A DNA stretch of 64,000 nucleotides from positions 60,383,359-60,447,358 of the forward strand of contig NC_081852.1 in NCBI RefSeq assembly GCF_963259705.1, written 5' to 3'. Made by a program: the position numbers and the translations under genes. The DNA comes from Myotis daubentonii. Its lineage: Eukaryota; Chordata; Mammalia; Chiroptera; Vespertilionidae. Shown piece by piece: positions 12,423 to 21,238 of this stretch. The number at the start of each line of letters is the position of its first letter. The stretch's first letter is position 1. The notes under the pieces are model-generated. The model did no database searches. It saw only the letters and a program-made list of their open reading frames with translations, and was not told the origin of the DNA.

Positions 12423-12904
12423 GCCCAGAGAGCGGCTGACCTTCCAATGGTTCTGATAAGCGGTTACTCTCTCCTCGATCCACACAGATCAGAAGTGGCC
12501 GCATCTTGCACGAGCTTTCCTGGCAGCTGGGCCAACAAAGCTAGGAAACCTCCACGGGCACCGTTCCCGCCGCCGTCTCTCTTCACCGAGGCGCAGCTCC
12601 CGCACCAGGAGGAAGGTGGGTCCATGCGGGTGGTCAGTCTCTTGTGGGGACGGGAAGGCTGCAGCCTGGGCAGGCTGCACGGGCCATGGCCTGGTGGCTG
12701 TGGTCCCAGGGGCTGTAGCTGGCTCTGGACGGCGCCCGGCAGTTCCCATGGACGCCGGCGCTTCCCTCCCTGGGCGGGGGCCCACCCGTTCCGTTCCCAG
12801 TCCCCCTCCCATCCCTGCCTGACACACTAGGACTGGACAACACAGCGAGAGAAGGGGACACGCTCTGCGGTAAAAGGTAAAAATGACAAAGGGAGGTGGA
12901 CACA

Positions 12905-13013
12905 TGTCCCCAGGAAACGGCAGTTTTTTAATGTGGCGGGGCGTCCGCACAGACCCCTCCGACAGGCTGTTACATCGACGTGTCCCTCGTACACTCACTC
13001 CTGCCACAGATGC
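12905..13013 (-). other. MGMT: MGMT 3' untranslated region
   Basis: Short 3' UTR following the TGA stop. It runs about 80 bases to an ATTAAA hexamer and a probable cleavage point near 12905-12915 (exact site inferred). From memory, the human MGMT transcript also has a short 3' UTR ending in ATTAAA followed by a similar TTTCCTGGGGACA-like downstream stretch, which supports this endpoint. Nothing else gene-like follows. Confidence 0.75.
12927..12932 (-). terminator. MGMT: MGMT poly(A) signal ATTAAA
   Basis: Minus-strand ATTAAA, the commonest variant of AATAAA, 81 bases beyond the stop codon. It is followed 30-60 bases downstream by T/GT-rich sequence (GACATGTGTCC, then TTTGTCATTTTTACC), as expected for a cleavage and polyadenylation site. 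Confidence 0.75.
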
Positions 13014-13226
13014 TCAGTCTCGGCCAGTGGGATCGGAGCTGCTGCTGCCCCTCAGGGCCCCGCACCAGGTTCGGGCCAGACGGGAGCCCCCTGCATGGGC
13101 TGGGGTCCCCGCCAGGCTGCCTTCATGGTCCAGAAGCCACTCCTTCACGGCCCGCCCGCCCCCGGAGTAGTTGCCCAGGGCGCCGCTGCTGCAGATCACT
13201 CGGTGGCACGGGACGAGGATGGGGAC
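13014..13226 (-). CDS. MGMT: MGMT terminal coding exon (exon 5), catalytic Cys and C-terminus
   Basis: Encodes the last 70 residues of O6-methylguanine-DNA methyltransferase, the nuclear suicide enzyme that moves alkyl groups from O6 of guanine to its own cysteine. On the minus strand the exon follows a good acceptor (pyrimidine tract, AG at 13227-13228) and opens VPILVPCHRVICSSG. This holds the PCHR active site (Cys145, His146 in human numbering) and Cys150. NYSGGGRAVKEWLLDHEG follows, with the conserved Glu172 region. The reading ends at TGA (13014-13016). The SGGGRAV segment is one residue longer than human SGGLAV; from memory, rodents also have the extra residue. The last ~34 residues (rich in Ser, Gly, Ala) diverge from human, as is usual for this disordered tail. 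No frameshift or stop is seen. Intron 4 ends in phase 0 here. Identification is by sequence recognition and is very secure. Confidence 0.97.
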   Translation of the reverse strand, partial: VPILVPCHRVICSSGALGNYSGGGRAVKEWLLDHEGSLAGTPAHAGGSRLARTWCGALRGSSSSDPTGRD

Positions 13227-13370
13227 CTGGAAGACAGAGGTGGCCCCGTCAGTCTGGGCTGCAGGCCAGGGAGGTCCTGGGCTCCTGAGCAGTGACCTGG
13301 GGCTGCCACTGGGGCCCATCCATGTGCGACCTCAGTCTCAGCACCACTCCCCGGTCTCTGGGGTCTCCAC

Positions 13371-13391
13371 GGGGGTGGGGGAGGGGGTGGG
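13371..13391 (+). other. G-run tract with G-quadruplex potential
   Basis: Four runs of 5, 5, 5 and 3 G separated by single bases on the plus strand. In the MGMT pre-mRNA it appears as C-rich sequence (CCCACCCCCTCCCCC then ACCCCC) about 145 bases upstream of the exon 5 acceptor. Confidence 0.7.
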
Positions 13392-13674
13392 ATGCAATCC
13401 CCGAGGGGAACGTGCGGGATCCTCCAGCCAATCCCTGTGCACCGGGACTTGGGAGGGGACTTAATTTCATTTGGGGAGAGATTCCTAAAGTGCATTTACA
13501 AGATTTAAAATTACATTCCAAGTCATGGGGTGGTGCATGAAGTTCCTAAACCTTTCTGAGAAGTAACACGGAGCTCACATCCGGGAGGTGCCTTCAAGCC
13601 CTGGGCCCCTCCCGCCCACCCTCAGCTCCTTGCTGCCCTTCAGCCTCACCCGGCCCCTCTCTTGCATTCACTGT

Positions 13675-13830
13675 GGCGGCCATCGGGGCTGCTGGCAGGG
13701 AGCAGGCCGCCCTGTGACACAGTCAGACCCGATGCTCCGGATGCTACACCCTGCCCTGTGCCCTGTGCGGATGCCACCCCGGAGCAGGACAGCATGGCTC
13801 CCTGGCATGGGGGAGCCTCGCACTCTGATC
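13675..13830 (-). repeat. Inverted repeat arm B in MGMT intron 4
   Basis: Reverse-complement partner of 11074-11232, lying 0.45 kb upstream of the MGMT terminal exon in transcript order. The arms enclose the exon and its poly(A) site with a ~2.44 kb loop. Arm B is inside the pre-mRNA, while arm A lies beyond the poly(A) site. Confidence 0.85.
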
Positions 13831-14525
13831 GCCACGTGCTCCTCCGTGAGCACACAGGGTGGGCCCTGCCAGACCCTGAAGGTGAGGGTTCTCGGGCTCC
13901 AGGTCCTGACCACCACCCACCCCCTTTACTGCAGCTCAGCAGGGAGAAGGTCTGCACCTCGACCTCCACACTCCACCTCCGAAGTTGGCGACACGACGGC
14001 CAGCCGCTGGCAGCTGAGTGTCTAGAGGAAGCAGTTGAGCCCCCACTGGATCTCCTCTCACGGAATCGGACACCTCTGCTCCCTGGGGAGCCCCCTCCTG
14101 CCTCGGCATCTTTGGAGACCCTTCACGGAGCACGGAGCCCGGGGCACCGCTGGGCACCGGTCCACCTCAGCTCGCTGCACAAGCCCACCTGCCCGAGTGT
14201 GGGCTCTGTGGGCCCCGAGCTGCCCCTGGCCCTGGGCCGGCTGCATGGGCCTGGTCCCCATCCTGGACGCGGTCTCATAGGCCACGGGAGAGTGTGCTCT
14301 GTGCCCACAGCGGCTCACGTGCCATCCTGAGCTCCAACACGCCAGGCCGGCTGTCACTCTCCGGTCAAATTCAGTCCCTCGCCCCAGCTCATTCACATGG
14401 CTGTTTAGGGGCAAAGAAGGATCCTGTCCTGCAGGATGGAGTCCGACCCTCACCCCCTCACCGGGTCTGGGGGGACCCGCCATTCCCGGCACAGGGTAGG
14501 AGTCCCATTCCCACGAGAAGTTCGG

Positions 14526-14539
14526 GTTGCCATGGTAAC
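14526..14539. promoter_or_regulatory. Palindromic X-box (RFX) motif
   Basis: GTTGCCATGGTAAC fits the symmetric RFX-family X-box (GTTGCC, 2-base spacer, GGTAAC) and is followed by CpG-rich GCGCGC. It sits in MGMT intron 4. Known of the family: RFX proteins bind such sites at ciliary and other promoters and enhancers. Binding here is inferred. Confidence 0.5.
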
Positions 14540-15154
14540 GCGCGCAGCCTCGGCCTGGGATTTCCTGTTCGGTGCGTTTCACAGCGTGAGAAGCAGCCGC
14601 GCGGCCCAGCCCCACACACGGCCCACATTCCCGCCTCCTGGAGGGAGCAGGCGGCGAAGCCCGGAGCAGCCGCTCGGACTGCGGGTTCTCATCCAGGGCC
14701 CCGCCACCTGGACAACTGCCGGGAGGGCGTGGGCCGATCACATGCAACTCAAGTTTCTGACTGGGAAAGAGGGGGGCGTCTCATTCAGTTTGGTTGTGCC
14801 AACTTTCAGGCTCCGGTTCAAGTCTCTCACCGGAGGGATCTCCCATGTGGCCCTTGCTCGCCTCCCCCGCCCCCAGCAAGCTATGCGGTTATCAGAGTGA
14901 GTAACAGGAGCCCGGCTAACAGGACGGCCGATGGGAGGACAGTCGGTCACAATGAAGCGATGGCCGGGCTGTGTCGTGCCTGCAGTGACAGGAACAGGTG
15001 AGCGGCCCTGGCGATGTGGACGCTGCTCCCGCCCCCGTTAATGCTGGTGGCAGGTTTCACGCCGTTAGAATAACGAAACCTGCTAAGACGTACTGGGGCC
15101 CTAAGGACACTGCAGAGGAGCCGGACCCTCCATGCCTCCTCCTTCGACGACTGT

Positions 15155-15760
15155 GCTGCGTAAGACGTAATTTTTATCAATAACCGAGCAGCTCCTAACA
15201 TGGCAGCTGCCCTGGAACCTTCACGCTGTGAAATCTAATTCATCCAACGCGCGAATCCATCACTTACACGGGCGCTTTCTCAAATGCTATAAAACTTCCA
15301 AACCCAGAGATTTGTCTCCAACAAAAACAACACGAAGGGGCCTTTCAATCAATAGGGAATCCCTCTGATTCGGGGCCGGCTGGTATTTTCTCCAGCTTCG
15401 CCTTTGTTCTGCGGGCAGCAGCCCACAGGGGAAGGGCTTGTTTTCACTCGCGGCCTCATCAATACCTAAATCCTGGTGAACAAGTGACACCGAGAAGCTG
15501 TAATCAATAGCTCCCTGTGCGTTTTTTTCTTCTGGTCAAATGGTTCAGCCCCACTGACAGCCCTGACACTTAGAACATGATGCTAAATCTTTATCAGCAG
15601 CATCTGGGTGACTGGCAGAGCACGGCTCGGGGTCATTAGCGCTCGTGGCAATCTGTGAATAAACTAACTCCTTGGAAGGCGTTTTGTTTAGAAGAAGGTG
15701 GGAGACTCTCCGTGCGCCGTATCGATTGCCTTTGAACTGCATTAAGCAAATTCCGTCTGT
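15155..15760. other. AT-rich island, possible conserved non-coding element
   Basis: A drop in GC relative to its flanks without any recognised repeat. Dense in homeodomain/PBX/HNF6-like cores: TTTTTATCAATAACC, TTTCAATCAATAGGG, CTGTAATCAATAGCTCC, TATCGATTG, GCATTAAGCAAATT, CTTTATCAGC. This resembles developmental enhancers common in large introns near EBF3 in mammals; alignment would decide. Confidence 0.35.
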
Positions 15761-17020
15761 GGGTGAGCGGCGGTGCTTCGCGGGGGAGGGGGGCAGGCCT
15801 CTTCAGTCCAATCTACCAGGAAACGGGCCGGCCTCCGCGCTGGGGCGGGGAGAGCCTTCCGGAGGCTGCCACACCGGCTTCCCCAGGCTAGCGAGTGCCT
15901 CCAGGAAGACTCTGGAAAAACCCAAGTGTCTAGGATAGGACGAAACTCCCACCCAGCAAAAAGCAGGCCTTCCCCTGGCAAGGAGGGGCAGTGACGCCAG
16001 ATGTGTCCATGCTCCCGCAAGCCTCCCACACTCCTGGCCCATGGCCACCCCCCCCCTGGAGCGCTCAGCTGCTCCTTCAGCCTGAACGCAGGCGTGTCCA
16101 GGGAGCCAGTCTCCAGGACACGCTGTCTGTGCGGGCGCGGTGGAGCCCGCAGTCAGCACCATGGGAGGGACACGGTCACGTGGGACGTCCACACCAGGCA
16201 TGTCCAGCCCCGGCCAGCACCTCTTTCTCCCGTGGATCTCAGTCACCTCTTGGATCCCCCGGCCCATTCTAAGGAGGTCGTCATCACGTTACAGAAACCC
16301 TGTGAGGACTGTCCAGCTCCTGTCACGCTGAAGGGTCACCAGCCACGTACACGGACACGCCTGCGCCCCAGCTGGCGGCCCCGCTCAGGCCCTGTAGCTG
16401 CTGGTGCCCAGGCAGCCTTGTTGTCAGGTGGGTGAGGTGCCCAATGGGAGGCTCGTGGCCTGCCAGGTCCGGAGTCTCCGTCGGCTTGACTTGGGCACGC
16501 GGTGGGAGGTCAACACGAGGACTTGGTGGACATCGGAGTCTTAGGCCCCGTGGATCCTACTTTATAAATTTCAGTGGCTGAGGCCATACTTGCAGAGAGA
16601 CAGTCATGGAGATTAATAGCAGGAGGCAGGCGTCGCGCTGGTTGCACGACAATAAATGTTCCTGGATATTGCCACGAGCGCGATCGCTGAAGCGCCACGG
16701 CGTCCCTGCCGCAGAGGCAGGTGAGGGCTCCTCATTTGTATCCGTCGGTTAGAGAGCCGTTTCCACAGCCGGGTGTGGGCGCCGCGTGCCTGTGCGCACC
16801 TGGGGCACCCACCCGGCATCAGAGAGGGAGATGGGAGAGAGCAGCTCACAATGGGGCCCGGGCAGCAGGAACCTGGCCGGAACATGGTGGGGATGGGGAA
16901 GGGAGCATCCCGCAGAGGGCCCTGTCTGCAGGGACGCAGGAAGCGGAGCAGAAACCCCGTTAGCTTCCGATGTTCCTCTTGCCGCGACACCAGAGGGTCT
17001 GGGGGCCTTTTTATCTAGGG

Positions 17021-17232
17021 CAGCGGTTCTCAACCTGTGGGTCGCGACCCCTTTGGCGGTCGAATGACCCTTTCACAGGGGTCGCCTAAGACCATCCTGC
17101 ATATCAGATATTTACATGATGATTCATAATGGTAGCAACATGACAGTTATGAAGTAGCAACGAAAGTAATTTTATGGTTGGGTCACAGCATGAGGAACTG
17201 TATTTAAAGGGCCAGAAGGTTGAAAACCACTG
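17021..17232 (+). mobile_element. Non-autonomous hAT element, SPIN-like (copy 1)
   Basis: A 212 bp MITE with terminal inverted repeats CAGCGGTTCTCAACCTGTGG ... AGGTTGAAAACCACTG. It is flanked by an 8 bp duplication (ATCTAGGG at 17013-17020, GTCTAGAG at 17233-17240, two differences). The termini resemble the horizontally transferred SPIN/hAT family (family assignment from memory). Same length and ~93% similar to the copy at 56640-56851. Confidence 0.9.
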
Positions 17233-18831
17233 GTCTAGAGCAACATCGAACCAGTCACAACCCAGCAGAGGATGGGGACCTCCCAAAGGGAAGATGCACT
17301 GAAGCTTTACTGGCAAATGCAACAATCATATTCCCAAACTTAACTCGGAATCATGCCGTAGGCTCCATAGACATGCGGCCCTCTGCATGGTGGGATGTAC
17401 CCTACGTTAGGCCGCACCGGCAATGACAGACAGCGGTGCACACAGCGCCCTTGTCACCGAGAGCTCCGGACACGGAGACACGGGCAACACGGGAGGGGAT
17501 GCGGTGCGTCACCCGCGTCACGCTGCTCCGGAAGACTCGGCGCTTTCGTGTGGCGAGACCTCGTGCAGAGTGGATGCACGTTAAGACAGTGCCACCCCCT
17601 GCGAACCGCCGGGCGATGCTTCTCAAAGATCAACAAGGCCGTTTTGTGCGAGAGGCTATGTAATTGCCACCTCCCAGGTGCCGGCTCTGCCCCGGGGCGG
17701 CCACGAGCCAGCGGAGGGTGCAGCGGGCTGTGGCGTGCGGACGCCGGCCTGTCCCCTGTGAGCAGGGAGGAAAATCGTTTTGAAAATAGACAGCAAAGCC
17801 ACACAGTGTTTCAGAAAGTGGGTCTGATTCAGTAATTTCCCATCCCGCGACTCAGGGATGCTATTCGCTCTGCCCGATCGGATGGCATTCTTCTGTCGTA
17901 TCAGGGACGTCCCCGTGGCGGCAGGGAGAAGCGGCTGCCGATGGGACGGCGTGTCATGCGGTCCTGAAGAGGTGAGGAGGGAGGGCACCTTCCAGGGCCT
18001 CACACGGTCGAGCGGGGTCTCCGAAGGGCTGAGCCATCAGGCAGGCGGGGGGCCCATCCTGCCCACACCCAGGCCCACATCACGGCCTCTCCCCTTCCTG
18101 TGACCGGACAGCCTCTGGCCCATGTGTGACCTGATGGGAACCAGAGGTGCCCTCTGTCCTTCTGGGCACGGCAGGCACCGCCACCGGCACCGCGGCCCCA
18201 TCCTCTGGAGAAGACGGCTTCACGTGTCTGTGAGCCTTGCCCTCGGCCAAACCCGCCGTCAGACACACCGGAGGGACAGGCCATGAGGGAATTTGGGGCA
18301 GCCACGTCCAGGTCCAGCCAGGAGCCCAGGTCAGAGCTTAGCCAGCCCTGGTGGTCAGGCCCAGGAGGGCTGGACCTCGTAACAGGGATGCCCTGGGGGG
18401 CTGGACCCGGCACATGAACCTTCTAGAATGTGAGAAACTGGAGGGGCCTTTCACTCTGCTTTGTCTCCTGCTGGAACCGGCTCCCGGGAGAGGTGGCTAC
18501 ACTGGCACCCAGGACGCCCCACTGTTGAATGAAGGGATGTCTGCTCGCCCCTTCGCCAGGCCCCGTCCCCGTGTGCTCCCGTGGCAGGGCTCCCGTGGGT
18601 CTAACACACCAAGGAAGGGGCTTTCAGAGGCGAGCGGGATGCTCCTTCACCACCTTCCCCCCAAACAGGGGGTCCCAACCCACATCTCTTCCAAGGTCCC
18701 CACCACAAAAGCTTCCTGTCCCCCCACTGCAGCACAGGCTTCTGGGAAACATGCTCACATCAAATGCCACGGCCCCAGAGCGGTGCCCAGGCCCACCCGC
18801 CAGCCCCGTCTCCGAGGTCACCCTGACTTAC

Positions 18832-18971
18832 AGGATTGCTTCGCATCGCTCCACCCACCGCCCGTGCGGCCTTGGGGTTGCCGGCCAGCGCCGCTAATTG
18901 CTGGTAAGAGACCACTTCTCCGAACTTCACGGCCTTCAGCAGCTTCCATAACACCCGTCCGGTGAATGAGT
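18832..18971 (-). CDS. MGMT: MGMT exon 4, DNA-binding helix-turn-helix
   Basis: This 140 bp internal exon encodes [20 protein letters not shown] followed by [20 protein letters not shown] and AMRSNP. It is the helix-turn-helix half of MGMT that enters the DNA minor groove and flips the damaged base out. Human Tyr114 (in SYQQ), the Arg128 finger (in AARAV) and Asn137 (in the final NP) are all present. The acceptor on the minus strand is CCCCTTCTAG (AG at 18972-18973). The donor is CCT/GTAAGTCAGG (GT at 18830-18831), close to the ideal U1 match. The first two bases (AC) complete an Asp codon with the final G of exon 3, and the exon ends on a codon boundary, so it splices in frame to VPILVPC of exon 5. 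It lies 5.6 kb upstream of exon 5 in transcript order. Confidence 0.97.
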
Positions 18972-19584
18972 CTAGAAGGGGATGCAGAGTGACGTTATCT
19001 GGGCAATCGGCTCCCACAGCTCTGATCCACACAGCTGCCAGTCCCAAGCAGAAAGGCACCAACACAAACAGAGGCGCTTCGCTCCGCTAAAACACGGCCT
19101 CCACGGGCTCCGGCACAGGGAACCTGCGTGAGGCGGGCACAGAGCGGCGGCTCCTGCCAGGGGCCCGGGCCACGCACCCCAGACGGGCGGCCTCTTCCGC
19201 CTTCCCCGGTCCTGCCTGATGCTCTCTCGGTCCACAGGCCTCTATAACTCAGCACGCGGTCCAGCCCCCACGCACAGAGGCCCCGCCTGCCCAGCCACCT
19301 CGAGAAATCCTTCGCGCTGCTGGTTCACTTCCCACTTCAGCCAAGACCCAGGGGGAAAGAGGAGCCCGGCCCCGCTGGGCGGTCATGCTGGCGCCCGCAT
19401 TCGGCAGCGAGCCGACTCAATGCCAAACCGCAGACCCCGGTCGGCAGCGACCTTGCTACAGGCATCTGCAGTGAGCAGGGCTGCAGATGAAAGGACGGCA
19501 TTCCGGCTTTAACGCAGCGCTCCCCAGGTGCTGAGGACGAACAGGTGAACCCGAGCGCGCTCTCCCCGACCCCTGGTGTTAGAG

Positions 19585-19730
19585 CAGTGGTTCTCAACCT
19601 TGGCTGCATGGTAGAATCACCTGGGAATCCTTTTAAAATCCTGATTTCTGGGCCTCATTCCTCCGGAAAATCAGGAGTTTAAAAAGATTCCCAGGTGATT
19701 CTAATGTGCAGCCAAGGTTGAGAACCGCTG
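19585..19730 (+). mobile_element. Near-palindromic hAT MITE (MER5/Charlie-like)
   Basis: Bounded by CAGTGGTTCTCAACCTTGGC and AGCCAAGGTTGAGAACCGCTG-type ends and by a perfect 8 bp duplication TGTTAGAG (19577-19584 and 19731-19738). The terminal repeats extend almost to the centre: bases 19585-19647 pair with 19668-19730 with about seven mismatches, leaving a loop of ~20 bases. It lies about 0.6 kb upstream of MGMT exon 4 and is therefore transcribed with the pre-mRNA. Confidence 0.9.
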
Positions 19731-19828
19731 TGTTAGAGCGTCTCTGGTGCAGGGTTTGCTGGAGGAAGCCCGGGCTGAGGAGGAGGCCAGTCTGGATGAT
19801 GCCTATTGTCTTTCTGCAGGGGACGCCG

Positions 19829-20060
19829 GCTCGGAGGGCCGGGCACAGCTGGGAGGGCTGGACAGGGCTCAGAGGGCTGGGCATGGCTGAGAGGGCTGGA
19901 CACGGCTTGGAGGGCAGGACACGGCTCGGAGGGCTGGGCATGGCTGAGAGGGCTGGACACGGCTCGGAGGACTGGACACGGCTCGGAGGACTGGACACGG
20001 CTGGAAGAGCTGGACACGGCTGGGAGGGCAGGACACGGCTGGGAGGGCTGGACACAGGGG
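19829..20060 (+). repeat. 20 bp GC-rich minisatellite
   Basis: About eleven to twelve imperfect copies of a 20 base unit, GGAGGGCTGGACACGGCTCG. Variants include GGGCATGGCTGA and GGACTGGACACGGCTCGGA. All frames stay open, giving Arg/Gly- or Ser/Pro-rich frames that are not genes. Confidence 0.93.
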
Positions 20061-20204
20061 GAGCTGCGTCCCTGCGGTGGGGCACTGAGCCCTGTGTGGC
20101 AGGAGGTCCCCATGGCACCAACCAAGGGGAGGATTCGCTGGGAGGAGTGGTGTGCCAACCGTGCCCGTGACGGCACTAATTACACTCCGTGCCAAGCTGG
20201 CAAA

Positions 20205-20640
20205 GTGCAATTTGGTTCTAAAAGAAAACACACCCTTACATGTACGTTAAATAATAAAAAATCACTTCTTAAATGAAGGGAAGGGTAATCACGTCACCGG
20301 GAAAAAAAAATCTGTTTGGTCTTTATTATAACATTAAGCAAATTAAACATCAGCATAATCCAGGTGATACGAGAAAAGGGTCATCAAAGAAATTAACTTT
20401 GTTGTTCATTAATTTACACGGATTAGGCGAGGGCAAAAGATAGCAAGTGTGCTCCAGTTTCTTATGATATAATTTCAAACTGTACACCATTTGTGGCAGG
20501 AGGGTGACTTTGGGGTTAATCAGACTGATTTGTCCTTTTAATTGCTTTCTATTCAAAGAAAATTCATTAGATAATGTTCTCTTCAAAATTCATGAATCAA
20601 TTTAACTGAAGAAACCACATTAACAGCTTGGGGTTCATTA
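20205..20640. other. AT-rich island, possible conserved non-coding element
   Basis: About 430 bases of low-GC, non-repeat-like DNA abutting GC-rich flanks. It carries ATTAAACATCAGCATAATCC, ATCAAAGAAATTAACTTTG, GTTCATTAATTTACACGG, GGGGTTAATCAGACTGATTT and CATGAATCAATTTAACTG. These include TAAT cores, TCF-like ATCAAAG and OTX-like TAATCC. No transposon identified. Enhancer role is inference. Confidence 0.4.
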
Positions 20641-21039
20641 GCACAGGCCGTGTGGAGGGCCGGCGGCTGGGCGCGTTTCCTTAGGCAACGGCCCTGTTTA
20701 CTGGGACTTCTTCAGAAGGGGGTTTGAAACCAACTGCTCATCCCTGTGACTGTGGCTGCTGTTGTCGCCCTGACTTGACAAACATGGAGGACGAGGCGGA
20801 GGCAGCCCGGCCACGGTAACCTGCGGAGGAGAGACTAGGGGGCAGCTGCGTGGGAGCAGCGGGGCAGCCCCGGGCAGGGCAGAGGGCGTGGCCCCTGCCT
20901 CCGGGCACAGGGTGGCCGGCTTCTGTTTGTGCATCTGACTCGGGGAGAGGGTGCACCCGGGTTTCCCAGAACAGCCCGGAACTTCCAGAGCCTGCTGAAA
21001 TGGGAGGAGAGGTGTGCGTGCCAGGTCCGCTGCAGCCTG

Positions 21040-21238
21040 GCCCCGGCCGGGTGGGTCGGTGCTGGAGCATCATCCCGGCACCAAAAGGCTGCGGGTCCGA
21101 TTCACAGTCAGGGCACATACCTCGGTTGTGGGTTCGATCCCTGGTCAAGGTCACCAATCAATGTTGGTTTTTTTCCCCCCTCTCTCTCTTGCTCCCTTCC
21201 TCGCTCTAAACATAACCTCCTTGGGTGAGGATTAAGAA
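21040..21238 (+). mobile_element. Ves SINE, diverged
   Basis: GCCCCGGCCGGGTGGGTCGG head, CACCAAAAGGCTGCGGGTCCGATTC B-box region, GTCAGGGCACATACCTCGG, TTGTGGGTTCGATCC and the typical tail CTCCTTGGGTGAGGATTAAG. Internally shortened relative to the other copies. Confidence 0.88.

Larger units (their letters stand above)
9969..12904. other. Intergenic segment just downstream of MGMT
   Basis: GC-rich DNA with an inverted-repeat arm (11074-11232), a CTCF-like site (11345-11358) and an AGCCAC microsatellite (12369-12422). A short degenerate GTGGCTG repeat lies near 10985-11030. No exon recognised. Confidence 0.45.
13227..18831 (-). other. MGMT: MGMT intron 4
   Basis: 5.6 kb intron between exons 4 and 5. 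Contents not covered by separate entries (G-rich tract, inverted-repeat arm, X-box, AT-rich island, hAT element) are unrecognised GC-rich sequence. Confidence 0.9.
18972..21039 (-). other. MGMT: MGMT intron 3, part next to exon 4
   Basis: The exon-proximal 2 kb of the 21.4 kb intron 3. It contains a MER5-like MITE, a 20 bp minisatellite and an AT-rich island, listed separately. The remaining GC-rich sequence is unrecognised. Confidence 0.85.

Noticed and set aside
13646..13969. Shared peptide LSCSGVAS...VSQGGLLPASSPDGR between 11.1 kb and 13.7 kb as a duplicated gene fragment
   Set aside because: The similarity is explained by the inverted DNA repeat; it holds in other frames too and there is no codon-type conservation.
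17104..17325. Minus-strand peptide containing QWFSTFWPFKYSSS that recurs at 56723-56956
   Set aside because: Both copies are the same stretch of the SPIN-like hAT MITE read backwards; a repeat-derived frame, not a gene family.
19706..20276. Overlapping 150-residue frames on both strands
   Set aside because: Generated by the 20 bp minisatellite.
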